Positions 6,996-15,722 of a stretch of DNA of 18,097 nucleotides are shown here, piece after piece. The stretch comes from Flectobacillus roseus (GTDB lineage Bacteria; Bacteroidota; Bacteroidia; Cytophagales; Spirosomataceae). Position 1 is the first letter of the stretch; the number at the start of each line of letters is the position of its first letter. The stretch lies in NCBI RefSeq assembly GCF_030056665.1, contig NZ_JASHIG010000061.1. One strand, written 5' to 3'. Both the position numbers and the translations under genes were made by a program. A model generated the notes under the pieces. That model saw only the letters and a program-made list of their open reading frames with translations, was not told the DNA's origin and made no database searches.

Positions 6996-8426
6996 CTATA
7001 ATTCGTATGATTGTCCCTTCTCTGGCATTTCGACATTGGCGTAGCCTTTTCCTTCAAGAAGCTCTTTGAAAATAACCATACTTTCTTCCTCACCGTGAAC
7101 CAAGAATACTTTCTTCACACGCTCTGGTTTATGTTTACTTACAAATTTCAACAAGTCATTTTGATCACCATGTCCGCTGAACACGTCGATTTTCTCGACT
7201 GTTGCCAATACAGGTAATTCCACGTCTTTGATACGAAGTGTTTTTTGCCCGTGCATCAACTTCCAGCCTAGAGTACCTTCAGAAGCAAAACCAACTAATA
7301 AAATGGTACAATACACATTATTGATATTGGCAGCAATATGCTGTTCAACACGCCCACCAGACACCATACCAGAAGCAGAGATAATAATACAAGGCTCGGT
7401 ATAATTCGAGATAGCTCTACTCGCTTTTTCAGATTGAATATACTGCAAGTTTTCAAAGTCAAACAAACCATCGTTTTCTTCATAAAACTCCTGTGCTGCT
7501 TTATTCAACTGGCGTACGTTTTTCTGATAAATCTTCGTACTAGCATACGCCAAAGGTGAATCACTAAATACCTTAATAGGCTTGAATCCACGTTCGGTAT
7601 AAAGCTTATTGAGGGTATACAGCAAAGCTTGCGTACGACCTACAGAAAAGGCTGGAATAATCAAACGGCCTGGCAAATCAATACAAGCTCGTTGAATAAC
7701 CTTGGCCAAAGCATCCTCTGGAATTACCTTATCTTCGTGTAAGCGAGCGCCATAGGTGGTCTCACAAACGACATAATCTGTTTGTGGCAACTCCTTTGCA
7801 GGATCAACCAAAAGAGGATAATTTTCTCTTCCAATATCTCCTGAGAAGCAAATACTTTTCTTTTCACCTTTGTCAAATGCTTCTACTATCACGTGGGCTG
7901 CACCCAAAAGGTGCCCAGCAGGAACAAAAGTTACCCACACACCATCTTTTACCTTAAATCGACGATTAAATTGAAGAGTAACAAAATTACTCATCGTATC
8001 CTCGACATCCTTCTGTAGATAAAGGTCACCCTTTACCATCAAGCGGTCCATTTTTTTCTTTTTCTTCTTGCTATCTCCTTCCGCTTGCTTCAGTTTTTTG
8101 TAGTTCAAACTCGCTGCATCATACAAAAGAATCTCCGCTAATTCGGCCGTAGGAGGCGTACATAGCACTTGTCCTTCATAACCTTCACGGTATAACATGG
8201 GTATGTTACCCGAATGGTCGATATGTGCGTGAGTTAACAGAACCAAATTGACCTGAGCAGCTTCGAAGGGGAAGAATGGTTGATAACCAGTAACGGGTTG
8301 CGAAAAATCTAATTCACGCTCCATGTCCGTACCACAATCAATCAGAATCTTGTAATCGTCTTCGAGTTCGAGCAGGTACATACTACCTGTTACTTGTCTC
8401 GAAGCACCCCAAAATGTTAATTTCAT
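6996..8426 (-). CDS. MBL-fold beta-CASP metallohydrolase (RNA-processing exo/endonuclease family)
   Basis: This 476-residue cytoplasmic protein belongs to the metallo-beta-lactamase/beta-CASP nucleases related to CPSF73/Ysh1 and bacterial RNA-processing enzymes. The zinc ligands are readable: HAHIDH at 66-71, H172 in PAGHLLGAAH, D197 in FSGDIGR, and the beta-CASP residues in SASGMVSGGRVEQHI (350-364), SGHGDQ (417-422) and VHGEEES (443-449). A lysine run at 120-125 lies between the lactamase core and the next strand. The ATG at 8424-8426 begins directly at the first beta strand (MKLTFWGASRQVTGS), as usual for the family. It is a single gene with a terminator at 6776-6819. Substrate specificity cannot be read from the sequence, and DNA as substrate is not excluded. 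Confidence 0.92.
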   Translation of the reverse strand: MKLTFWGASRQVTGSMYLLELEDDYKILIDCGTDMERELDFSQPVTGYQPFFPFEAAQVNLVLLTHAHIDHSGNIPMLYREGYEGQVLCTPPTAELAEILLYDAASLNYKKLKQAEGDSKKKKKKMDRLMVKGDLYLQKDVEDTMSNFVTLQFNRRFKVKDGVWVTFVPAGHLLGAAHVIVEAFDKGEKKSICFSGDIGRENYPLLVDPAKELPQTDYVVCETTYGARLHEDKVIPEDALAKVIQRACIDLPGRLIIPAFSVGRTQALLYTLNKLYTERGFKPIKVFSDSPLAYASTKIYQKNVRQLNKAAQEFYEENDGLFDFENLQYIQSEKASRAISNYTEPCIIISASGMVSGGRVEQHIAANINNVYCTILLVGFASEGTLGWKLMHGQKTLRIKDVELPVLATVEKIDVFSGHGDQNDLLKFVSKHKPERVKKVFLVHGEEESMVIFKELLEGKGYANVEMPEKGQSYEL

Positions 8427-8936
8427 TGGTCTATATTTCTGTCTTCGTATATCAAATCAATTTTGAGATATAACAAAATGACTTTTTCCTTATTGGGCAA
8501 ATACTTTTTTATCTCCTGCACAAATACATTTTAATTTTGCCAAAAGTCATTTTTATCTCGCACCAGTGGTTTACTTATTTTGATACAATTCTCTATAAAT
8601 AACCCAAAAAGTTACGAATCAATAATCACAATAAACAGAGGATGAGATAGATGGACTTATCAAACATTTGGTTCTTCGAATCCAACCACTAAATACCTCT
8701 CGATTTTTCTGTCAGCAAATGCCAACAATGAAGAACCTTTTATTCGTAATTTATGGGAAAGCGGGCTTTGCCAATATGCAGAGAAACTTTATTTTTATTG
8801 GTGCTATCTGACAAAGATACCTAAAAACAGGCATTTTTTGGTCACTTTTTCAAAAGATAGCACAACTTCCTGCAACTTAAGTCTATTTTTGGATAACACA
8901 AGAAATACCCGCATAGTTTGACACTACTTAAAGTTT
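8427..8936. other. 510-bp spacer without a supported gene
   Basis: This gap lies between two minus-strand genes. It must hold the promoter of the nuclease gene, but I find no clean TAnnTTTG/TTG pair close to its start. A 9-bp inverted repeat, GTGCTATCT at 8801-8809 and AGATAGCAC at 8855-8863, encloses 45 bases. A 27-codon ATG frame at 8728-8811 has no support. Otherwise I see only AT-rich spacer. Confidence 0.4.
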
Positions 8937-9608
8937 TTATTCGGGTAAGGGTTCTGAAGCAAAATCTTGGGTGAGCCTAGCAAAGGGGCCTTCTTCGGTA
9001 GCGTAAGGGCGTTTACAGATTTGGACAGCACATCCAATAAGGCGCATTTCGGGGTGTAAAATATTACGTCTGTGAGGTTTAGAATCCATCCACAAACGAA
9101 GAGCTTCTTCAGCAAATGTCCAATAGGACATCATTTTGTAAGGTCGATGTGTACGACAGTCCATATAACGATATTCGCCATTAGACATCCTTTCTGGGCA
9201 AAAATCATTTGGAGTATCTATCAAATCAATTTCGGCAATATTTTCGGCTAATTCAAAATAACGCCTATCGAATTGCTCAATTCTGTCATCCAAATTTCGA
9301 AGACTTTTATTGTACGGATTTTGATGGTCATAAAAATCTTTATTAATCATTGCCTCCGAATGATTTCGGGCAGCACGATAAAGCCCCTCTCCTAGTTTGA
9401 ATGCAGGTAAACCATATTTTTTCCGCATCAAATTAGTCTGATGAAAAATCGCAGCATCCAACAGTTCATAGTCTGGCGCAACAGGATTGATCGGCATTTG
9501 TATTTGAGGCAATTTACTAAAAGCCTCCGCAGATAGTTGGTAATACTGACTTTGTTGCGAGAACAGCGTCTGAGAAAGAAAGAGAAAAAACATCAAAAAT
9601 CGTATCAT
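8937..9608 (-). CDS. Secreted CAP-domain (SCP/PR-1-like) protein
   Basis: This 223-residue protein begins with a Sec signal peptide (MIRFLMFFLFLSQTLFS, cleavage probably just after residue 17), so it acts in the periplasm or outside the cell. The CAP superfamily pattern follows: HQTNLMRKKYGLPAF at 56-70, RNHSEAM with H83 at 81-87, FYDHQNP at 92-98, ELAENIA with E122 at 119-125, and LWMDSKPHRRNIL with H179 at 172-184. H83, E122 and H179 correspond to the usual CAP cavity residues. Cysteines at about 137, 151, 193 and 198 may form disulfides. Bacterial CAP proteins have few proven activities, so the role is unknown. The start is the ATG at 9606-9608. It is transcribed divergently from the PepSY operon, with a 260-bp shared spacer. 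Confidence 0.88.
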   Translation of the reverse strand: MIRFLMFFLFLSQTLFSQQSQYYQLSAEAFSKLPQIQMPINPVAPDYELLDAAIFHQTNLMRKKYGLPAFKLGEGLYRAARNHSEAMINKDFYDHQNPYNKSLRNLDDRIEQFDRRYFELAENIAEIDLIDTPNDFCPERMSNGEYRYMDCRTHRPYKMMSYWTFAEEALRLWMDSKPHRRNILHPEMRLIGCAVQICKRPYATEEGPFARLTQDFASEPLPE

Positions 9609-9756
9609 ATTCCAGAATTAAGCTTGGATAATCAAACATTGTTGTCATACATCAATTGTTTAACGTTTTTAAAGCTCTAAACTTATCAATGATTTCTCTT
9701 CACTTTAAAATTAGGCTATCACTCATTCTGATTTGTTCATATTATCATTCAATTTT

Positions 9757-9779
9757 TTATTTATAATAATTCTAAATAA
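9757..9779. promoter_or_regulatory. Fur-box-like palindrome, upstream site
   Basis: A 23-bp near-perfect palindrome has left arm TTATTTATAAT, a central A at 9768, and right arm ATTCTAAATAA; 10 of 11 arm positions are complementary. It lies immediately upstream of the -33 element of the predicted PepSY promoter. The AT-rich dyad and the iron-uptake-like gene downstream suggest a Fur-type metal-responsive operator; this is inference. Confidence 0.45.
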
Positions 9780-9782
9780 CTG

Positions 9783-9813
9783 TTGCTTTTTAAAAATTAG
9801 CACCTTTACTTTG
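9783..9813 (+). promoter_or_regulatory. Predicted promoter of the PepSY/TonB-receptor operon
   Basis: TTGC at 9783-9786 is followed after 19 bases by TTACTTTG (9806-9813), one mismatch from TAnnTTTG. Transcription would start near 9820, giving a leader of about 50 nt before the ATG at 9869. Fur-box-like palindromes flank it on both sides. Confidence 0.45.
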
Positions 9814-9818
9814 TGCTA

Positions 9819-9841
9819 TTATTTTTAACAAGTCTAAATAA
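9819..9841. promoter_or_regulatory. Weaker Fur-box-like site over the predicted transcription start
   Basis: The right arm AGTCTAAATAA (9831-9841) repeats the TCTAAATAA word of the upstream site (9757-9779). The left arm TTATTTTTAAC (9819-9829) matches its complement at 7 of 11 positions. It covers the predicted start site, where a bound repressor would block transcription. It is weaker than the upstream site, and its centre is 62 bp away. Confidence 0.3.
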
Positions 9842-9868
9842 ACACAATTATTTTGAGCTAAATCTATC

Positions 9869-11080
9869 ATGTCTTTCAAAAAAACTATTGGCAAACTTCA
9901 TCTTTGGCTTGGCTTAAGCACTGGAATTATTGTGTTTATTGTAAGCATCACAGGAGCCATGTATGTATTTAAAGAGGAAATACAAGGCATCATCAGAAAA
10001 GAGTATATTTATCACAAAGAGCCTAATATTAGTAATAAGCATACTCTTCCACTCCGAAAAATGGAAGCTTTGGTGAATCAACAAACGCATGAAAAGTATC
10101 CTTTGCATTGGGTCGAAATTCCACTGAATAAAGCGCAGAGCTATAAATTTGTCTATCATGAATCTGACAAAAGAGGTTGGAATTATTTTGATAGGTTGGT
10201 GATATACAAAACTGCTTATGTCAACCCCTTCAACGGAAAAGTGCTAGCGGTATATGATGAGAAGAATGGCTTTTTTAATATCGTAAAATTCATTCACTGG
10301 AGTTTATTACTAAGAAATGATTGGGGCAAATATATCGTCGGTATTCCAGTGCTTATTTTTATTATTTCTTTGATTTCAGGCATTATTCTGTGGTGGCCCA
10401 AAAACAAATCAGCTGCCAAACAGCGTTTTTGGTTTTCTTGGAAAAATGTAAAAAACTGGCGTCGCAAAAATTATGATTTACACAATGTCCTAGGATTTTA
10501 CGCTTCCTTTTTTGCCTTAATTATTGCAATGACGGGCATTTTTTACTCCTTTTTCGCAGTAAAAGCCTTAATCTATTTTACGTTTTCAGGAGGACAAACC
10601 AAGTATCCAGACTTCTCAAATTACAAAACTTCGGCGCCAATTGAACAAAGAAGCGCTCAAACTATCGACAGAATTTCACAACAAGTTGAACAACGTTTTC
10701 CTAATGCTTACGGTTATCGTATCGACTTGGGACAAGAACATTTAGACGACCATAAACATGAAAATCTATCGGTTTTTGTAAAAGAATTATCCTACTCCTA
10801 CCATAAAAATCATAATCTTATTTTCGACGAAAACTCTGGTAAACTCCTACATGTGCACAAACATCAAGAGAAAAATCTAGGAGAAAAAGCCATTGCTGCC
10901 AATTACGATGTCCATGTAGGGTCAATTTTTGGGATATGGTCCAAGATACTGGCCTTTGTGGTGAGTCTTATCTCTGCTAGTTTACCCGTAAGCGGATTCC
11001 TGATTTGGTGGGGTCGTCGCAAAAAGAAAAACGTAATATCAAGCAAAAAACAAATTTTGACAGAACCTGTCACTCACTAA
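9869..11080 (+). CDS. PepSY-associated TM helix protein (probable siderophore-iron reductase)
   Basis: This 403-residue inner-membrane protein has the PepSY_TM fold: membrane segments at about 14-36, 153-175, 206-230 and 352-381, with a large soluble region between the first two and another between the third and fourth. Histidines sit at the membrane edges in conserved contexts: H11 in KLHLWLG, H143 in FIHWSLL, H205 in DLHNVLGF and H349 in YDVHVGS. In relatives such as FoxB, membrane histidines bind heme and the protein reduces ferric siderophores in the periplasm; the same role is inferred here. The C-terminal tail is Lys-rich and presumably cytoplasmic. The gene stops 12 bp before the TonB receptor gene, so the two form an operon, probably iron-repressed through the sites at 9757-9841. 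Confidence 0.88.
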   Translation: MSFKKTIGKLHLWLGLSTGIIVFIVSITGAMYVFKEEIQGIIRKEYIYHKEPNISNKHTLPLRKMEALVNQQTHEKYPLHWVEIPLNKAQSYKFVYHESDKRGWNYFDRLVIYKTAYVNPFNGKVLAVYDEKNGFFNIVKFIHWSLLLRNDWGKYIVGIPVLIFIISLISGIILWWPKNKSAAKQRFWFSWKNVKNWRRKNYDLHNVLGFYASFFALIIAMTGIFYSFFAVKALIYFTFSGGQTKYPDFSNYKTSAPIEQRSAQTIDRISQQVEQRFPNAYGYRIDLGQEHLDDHKHENLSVFVKELSYSYHKNHNLIFDENSGKLLHVHKHQEKNLGEKAIAANYDVHVGSIFGIWSKILAFVVSLISASLPVSGFLIWWGRRKKKNVISSKKQILTEPVTH

Positions 11081-11092
11081 TTTTATAAAACA

Positions 11093-13504
11093 ATGAAAGT
11101 ACTTTTAAATCTTTTGGTCTTAGGAATCCTAAGCCTTGGGCATTCTTTTGCCCAAAATGAACGAGCAAAACTCAGTGGTAATATCAAAACTGCGGATGGC
11201 AAGCCAGCAACCTATGTTAATGTTCAACTCACTGAAATTAACCGTGGTACTTTGACAGATGCCAATGGCACGTATAGTATTGAGCGTATCAAACCTGGGA
11301 AATATACCTTGAGATTAAGTTTGATTGGTTTGGAGACACAAGAACAAAAAGTAGACTTAAAAGCTGGTCAAAATGTAAAACTGAATTTTACCCTAAAAGA
11401 AAGCGCTGAGCAATTAGACGAAGTAATTGTTTCGGGAGGAGTGAACAAATTTGCTCAAAAAGAGACAGATTACATTGCCAGAATGCCATTGAAAAACTTA
11501 GAAAATCCACAAGTTTACAACAGCATTGGTAAAGAGCTTTTGAAAGAACAAATGATTGTAAGTTTTGATGACGCCCTGAAAAATGCCCCAGGAGTCAATC
11601 GCCTGTGGTCGGCAACAGGGCGTGGTGGCGATGGTGCTGGATACTTTTCGATGCGTGGTTTTGCGGTACAGCCAACCATGGTAAACGGCGTAGCAGGACA
11701 GACCAACGGTGGTATTGACCCAGCCAACATCGAACGCATCGAAAGTATCAAAGGTCCTTCAGGAACGCTTTTTGGGAGTAGTTTAATTTCGTTTGGCGGA
11801 CTATTGAATATTGTAACCAAAAAGCCTTACGAAACTTTTGGAGGTGAGGTATCCTATTCGATTGGTGGTTATGATTTGAGCAGACTAAGTTTGGATGTCA
11901 ACACGCCACTCGATAAAGAAAATAAGCTCTTGATGCGTGTGAATGGTTCACACCAATATCAGGGAAGTTTTCAAGATGCTGGATTTAGAAAAAGTACTTT
12001 TGTAGCTCCTAGCTTTGGCTATAAAGTAAATGACAAGTTGAATGTCAATATTACGGCAGAGTATATGACTCAAACGGGGACTAATCCATTGATGATTTTC
12101 CTGAATCGTTCTCGAAAACTCATCGCTACCAACCCTAGTGAACTTCAATTTGACTACAACCGCTCATACACAAGCAATGATATTACCATTACCAACAACA
12201 CACTAAATATCTTCGGTCAGGCGAATTATAAAATTTCTGACAAATGGACTTCTCAAACCAATATTGCCAAAAGTGTAAGAGAATCAGACGGGTACTATTC
12301 GTACATCATGTATTTGCAAGCAAACAATGATACCTTGGTGAGCAGATATATCGCAGACTTGACCTCGACGGTTACCACAACCAATTTGCAACAAAACTTT
12401 ATTGGTGATTTTAACATCGGAAAAATCAGAAATAGATTCCTGTTTGGGTTTGACTATTTGCAACAAGTAGCGCTCAATTACAATACAGCCTATATTTTGT
12501 TTGACCTAGTAAATACCAGTAAAAGCAACGACCCTCGCTATCCTTTGTTGACCAGACAAGCTTTAGATGCCAAAATTGCAGCCAACAATGCACCAACCAA
12601 GACCAAAGCTGTAAGCAATACTTATGGGATTTATGCCTCGGATGTATTCAATCTCACAGAGCAATTGATGGTGATGGCAAGCTTGCGTTATGACCACTTC
12701 GAAACCGTTGGCACTACCAACTTTGCTACTGGAGTAACCTCAGGTAATTATAACCAAGATGCCTTTTCGCCAAAGCTGGGAGTTGTTTATCAAGTAGTCA
12801 AAGATAAAGTTGCTGTATTTGGAAATTATATGAATGGTTTTAGAAACGTAGCGCCTGTGACACAACCGTTGGCCGATATTAGCGGAACCTTCAAGCCTCA
12901 ACAGGCCAACCAATTTGAAGGAGGTATCAAAGTAGATTTATGGCAAAACAGAATCAATTTTACTGCTAGTTATTACGACATTACTGTCAACAACATGACT
13001 CGTGCAGATGTTGTAGTTCGTGATGGAAAGACATATAATATCACCGTTCAAGACGGAACTCAGATTAGTAAAGGTATCGAATTTGACTTGATTGCCAACC
13101 CGATTGCAGGATTGAACCTAATTGTTGGATATTCTCATAATGATAGCAAGCAGACAAAAGTTGCCGAAAGTTTACTTAACCGTCGTCCAGTAAGTGCAGG
13201 ACCTGCAGATTTGGCCAATTTCTGGGCAAGTTATACCTTGCTAAATGGCAAAGCAAAAGGCTTAGGTTTTGGTTTTGGTGGAAACTACGCAAGCGAAAAT
13301 CTTATTACCAACAGTTCGGTGACGGGTGTGTTTACCCTACCAAGTTATACAGTACTGAACGCCTCAGTGTTTTATAATATTTCAAAAATGCGTCTAGGAT
13401 TAAAACTCGACAACCTGACCAACAAACAATATTTCAGTGGTTGGACCACCATAGAGCCACAAATGCCAAGAAGATTAATGGCAAATGTTAGTTTTAGTTT
13501 TTAA
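11093..13504 (+). CDS. TonB-dependent outer-membrane receptor, siderophore type
   Basis: This 803-residue receptor has a signal peptide (MKVLLNLLVLGILSLGHSFA, cleavage about residue 20/21). A carboxypeptidase-regulatory-like domain follows at about 25-105 (LSGNIKTADGKPATYVNV, then GTYSIERIKPGKYTL), an extension common in Bacteroidota receptors. DEVIVSG marks the start of the plug region; the plug (about 130-245) contains DDALKNAPGVNR, YFSMRGF, ERIESIKGPSGTLFG and GGLLNIVTKKP. The rest is a 22-strand-type barrel ending in MANVSFSF with the terminal phenylalanine needed for barrel assembly. The plug wording fits ferric-siderophore receptors (FhuE/FoxA-like) rather than SusC. It is co-transcribed with the PepSY protein 12 bp upstream, which supports uptake of a ferric chelate. 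The ligand is unknown. A strong terminator follows the stop codon. Confidence 0.93.
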   Translation: MKVLLNLLVLGILSLGHSFAQNERAKLSGNIKTADGKPATYVNVQLTEINRGTLTDANGTYSIERIKPGKYTLRLSLIGLETQEQKVDLKAGQNVKLNFTLKESAEQLDEVIVSGGVNKFAQKETDYIARMPLKNLENPQVYNSIGKELLKEQMIVSFDDALKNAPGVNRLWSATGRGGDGAGYFSMRGFAVQPTMVNGVAGQTNGGIDPANIERIESIKGPSGTLFGSSLISFGGLLNIVTKKPYETFGGEVSYSIGGYDLSRLSLDVNTPLDKENKLLMRVNGSHQYQGSFQDAGFRKSTFVAPSFGYKVNDKLNVNITAEYMTQTGTNPLMIFLNRSRKLIATNPSELQFDYNRSYTSNDITITNNTLNIFGQANYKISDKWTSQTNIAKSVRESDGYYSYIMYLQANNDTLVSRYIADLTSTVTTTNLQQNFIGDFNIGKIRNRFLFGFDYLQQVALNYNTAYILFDLVNTSKSNDPRYPLLTRQALDAKIAANNAPTKTKAVSNTYGIYASDVFNLTEQLMVMASLRYDHFETVGTTNFATGVTSGNYNQDAFSPKLGVVYQVVKDKVAVFGNYMNGFRNVAPVTQPLADISGTFKPQQANQFEGGIKVDLWQNRINFTASYYDITVNNMTRADVVVRDGKTYNITVQDGTQISKGIEFDLIANPIAGLNLIVGYSHNDSKQTKVAESLLNRRPVSAGPADLANFWASYTLLNGKAKGLGFGFGGNYASENLITNSSVTGVFTLPSYTVLNASVFYNISKMRLGLKLDNLTNKQYFSGWTTIEPQMPRRLMANVSFSF

Positions 13505-13510
13505 TATATC

Positions 13511-13540
13511 AGTCCCACTCCGAGGAGTGGGACTTTTGTT
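13511..13540 (+). terminator. Intrinsic terminator of the iron-uptake operon
   Basis: AGTCCCACTC (13511-13520) and GAGTGGGACT (13525-13534) form a perfect GC-rich 10-bp stem with a 4-base loop, followed by TTTGTTTTG. It lies 6 bp past the receptor stop codon and separates the operon from the AraC-family gene. Confidence 0.9.
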
Positions 13541-13616
13541 TTGTTTTTATGCAGTATCTTGAAATCAATTAAGGTAAATTTAGGTTATTGAGCAAGATTA
13601 AGTCATTTTTAAAACC

Positions 13617-14501
13617 ATGAGACAAAACATCCAACTCATCAAATACGATAACCGTCGCAATGCTAGCCAGTTTGACTTATTGTTGTTAGAGAATTTGCTC
13701 CAAAGAGCAGATTTGAGCGATGCATTACGGAATTACCAGAAGAATAATTTCTACACCATTCTGATTTGTACTTCGGGTTCGGGGAAGCATACCATTGATT
13801 TTGTGGATTACTCCTATCAAAAAGGCACGATTTTAACCATTCGAAAAGATCAAATTCATCGTTATCATTATTCTGAAAGTAAGGGGTATTTGTTTGTGTT
13901 TACGGAGGATTTTTTCATTCAGTTTTTCGAAAAATCTGAGGCGACTAAATGCTTGCAGTTATTTAATGAATTGATTACGGCTCCTCTCACTGAGTTAGAT
14001 AGTGAGCAATATAAACTTTTTGTTCCTTTAATCGCTGAAATAGCGCAAGAGTATAATAACCTACAAGACGAGTATGCCCTTCCTATCGTCGGTTCTTTGT
14101 TACATATTTTTCTTAACAAATTACTACGTCAAAAATCGCTATCGGCTCTACAATTACAAAATCGTAAATATTTACCTGAGTTTGTAAAACTGCAAGCCTT
14201 GGTGGAAGCCCATTGCTTGGAGACAAAGAAAGTGGAAGATTATGCAGAAAAAATGAATCTTAGCACCAAAACCATCAATAATATTACCCAAAATATCCTT
14301 CATAAATCTGCCAAACAGTTTATTGATGAAATCGTGATTTTGCAAATCAAACGACTACTCACTAATCCGAATTTATCTATCAAAGAAATTGCCTATCAAG
14401 CAGGTTTTGAGGAGACCACAAATTTTTATAAGTTTTTCAAAAAATATGTTCAAAATACGCCCGAATCCTTCAGAGGTGTATGTACTAAGGCTTTTGCTTA
14501 A
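13617..14501 (+). CDS. AraC-family transcriptional regulator
   Basis: This 294-residue cytoplasmic DNA-binding protein has an N-terminal cupin-like sensor (about 35-100, with YTILICTSGSGKHTIDF and GTILTIRKDQIHRY). The C-terminal AraC pair of helix-turn-helix motifs lies at about 190-290. The second carries the typical LSIKEIAYQAGFEETTNFYKFFKKY followed by TPESFR. The start is the ATG at 13617. It lies between the receptor operon, from which a terminator separates it, and the quinone oxidoreductase gene 255 bp downstream on the same strand, so either could be its target. No terminator is evident after it. The effector is unknown; the cupin suggests a small molecule. Confidence 0.93.
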   Translation: MRQNIQLIKYDNRRNASQFDLLLLENLLQRADLSDALRNYQKNNFYTILICTSGSGKHTIDFVDYSYQKGTILTIRKDQIHRYHYSESKGYLFVFTEDFFIQFFEKSEATKCLQLFNELITAPLTELDSEQYKLFVPLIAEIAQEYNNLQDEYALPIVGSLLHIFLNKLLRQKSLSALQLQNRKYLPEFVKLQALVEAHCLETKKVEDYAEKMNLSTKTINNITQNILHKSAKQFIDEIVILQIKRLLTNPNLSIKEIAYQAGFEETTNFYKFFKKYVQNTPESFRGVCTKAFA

Positions 14502-14670
14502 ATTCTTATTTTAACATTACTATACCAAACAACTTCCTTTTTATTTTACGCTAACATTCATCTTTTATAAAACAAAATCCATCAAAATATCAATTTCTTC
14601 TAATTTCCAACTTTCCGATTTTTACACTATATACGCTTATTTTGATAACTACTGTAAAATAGATTGGCTC

Positions 14671-14704
14671 TACCTTTGTCATATCAAATCGGCGGTTGAT
14701 TTGA
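14671..14704 (+). promoter_or_regulatory. Predicted qorB -7 element with adjacent inverted repeat
   Basis: TACCTTTG at 14671-14678 is an exact TAnnTTTG match, but the -33 region is poor, as expected for an activator-dependent promoter. Just downstream, TCAAATC (14684-14690) and GATTTGA (14698-14704) form a 7-bp inverted repeat over the predicted start. It could be an operator or a 5' hairpin. The leader would be about 70 nt. Confidence 0.4.
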
Positions 14705-14756
14705 AGATAAAAGCTCAGTTCAACTGCTTTTCTAAAACTTTAAACAGATTAAAAAA

Positions 14757-15611
14757 ATGAAAATCGGAATTACAGCGGCTACAGGACAATTAGGGAAATT
14801 GGTAGTAGAAAGTTTGAAACAAAAAGTAGCTTCAGAAAATATCGTAGTATTGGTTCGTACACCTGAAAAAGCAAGCGATTTGGGCGTAGAAGCAAAAGCA
14901 TTTGATTACAGCAACAAAGCCACACAGGTAGAAGCATTAAAAGATATTGATACACTTCTGTTAATTTCGGGTAGCGAAGTTGGACAACGGGAGGTACAAC
15001 ATGCCAATGTAATAGCTTCAGCCAAAGAAGCGGGCGTGAAAAAGATTGTTTATACGAGCTTATTACATGCAGATACTTCAACCTTGAGCTTGGCGGTTGA
15101 ACACGTTGCCACAGAAAAAAACTTGAAAGAATCAGGCCTAACTTATACGATTCTTCGCAACGGCTGGTACACTGAAAACTACACAGGTTCAATCGGTGGA
15201 GCTTTGGCAGGAGGAGCATTTATTGGTAGTGCAGGAGATGGCAAAATCGCTTCTGCTGCACGTATCGATTTTGCAGAAGCAGCAGCAACCGTATTAGCAA
15301 CCGAAGGTCATGACGGAAAAGTGTACGAATTGGCTGGCGATACAGCCTATACTTTGACAGATTTAGCGGCTGAAATTTCGGCACAAACTGGCAAAGCGAT
15401 TCCTTTCGCAAACCTTCCAGAGGCTGAATATGCCAAGATTTTGACAAGCTTTGGCTTACCTGAGTTTTTTGCTCAAGCGATTGCTAGTTGGGATGTAAGT
15501 GCATCACAAGGAGATTTGTTTGATGACTCTAAAACGTTATCAGCCTTAATCGGTCGCCCAACTACTTCTTTGGCTGAGACAGTGAAAGAGACATTGGCAA
15601 GTTTGTCATAA
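14757..15611 (+). CDS. qorB: NAD(P)H:quinone oxidoreductase, QorB/YtfG-like SDR
   Basis: This 284-residue cytoplasmic atypical short-chain dehydrogenase (NmrA-like Rossmann fold) resembles E. coli QorB (YtfG), which reduces quinones with NADPH. The nucleotide-binding loop is TAATGQLGKLV at 6-16. Other stretches shared with YtfG are LLLISGSEVGQRE, KKIVYTSLLHADTS, TILRNGWYTENY, GAAGDGKIAS-like GSAGDGKIAS, GKVYELAGD, and the C-terminal GDLFDDSKTLSALIGRPTT. Length and block order match the E. coli protein (286 aa). The start is the ATG at 14757. It is a single gene with an exact -7 element upstream, behind an AraC-family gene that may regulate it, and with a strong terminator. The quinone activity is inferred from the family. 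Confidence 0.9.
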   Translation: MKIGITAATGQLGKLVVESLKQKVASENIVVLVRTPEKASDLGVEAKAFDYSNKATQVEALKDIDTLLLISGSEVGQREVQHANVIASAKEAGVKKIVYTSLLHADTSTLSLAVEHVATEKNLKESGLTYTILRNGWYTENYTGSIGGALAGGAFIGSAGDGKIASAARIDFAEAAATVLATEGHDGKVYELAGDTAYTLTDLAAEISAQTGKAIPFANLPEAEYAKILTSFGLPEFFAQAIASWDVSASQGDLFDDSKTLSALIGRPTTSLAETVKETLASLS

Positions 15612-15631
15612 CATCTTTAAAATGAATAATA

Positions 15632-15665
15632 AAAAGGTACAAGTCTCGTTAGGCTTGTACCTTTT
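15632..15665 (+). terminator. Intrinsic terminator of qorB
   Basis: A perfect 12-bp stem (AAAAGGTACAAG at 15632-15643, CTTGTACCTTTT at 15654-15665) with a 10-base loop and terminal Ts lies 20 bp after the qorB stop codon. Confidence 0.88.
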
Positions 15666-15722
15666 GTAATTTAATCAGAGAAGTAAAAGAAACCTATTCA
15701 ATTTTAATTAAACCCTACACAG

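Noticed and set aside
8728..8811. A 27-codon ATG frame (MKNLLFVIYGK...) in the 510-bp spacer
   Set aside because: The hydrophobic start is suggestive, but no promoter or ribosome binding signal precedes it, and such frames are common by chance in AT-rich spacer.
8801..8863. A 9-bp inverted repeat (GTGCTATCT / AGATAGCAC) as a terminator or element
   Set aside because: The 45-base loop, lack of a T-run and lack of a nearby gene end make a function unsupported; it may be chance.
8906..8947. TACCCG/CGGGTA pair around the CAP gene stop codon as a terminator
   Set aside because: Only 6 bp with a 30-base loop and no T-run, and it overlaps the coding end.
14779..15219. A 146-codon frame antisense to qorB
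   Set aside because: It lies wholly within the well-supported qorB gene, has a Leu/Arg/Ser-rich composition typical of antisense translation, and shows no recognisable domain.
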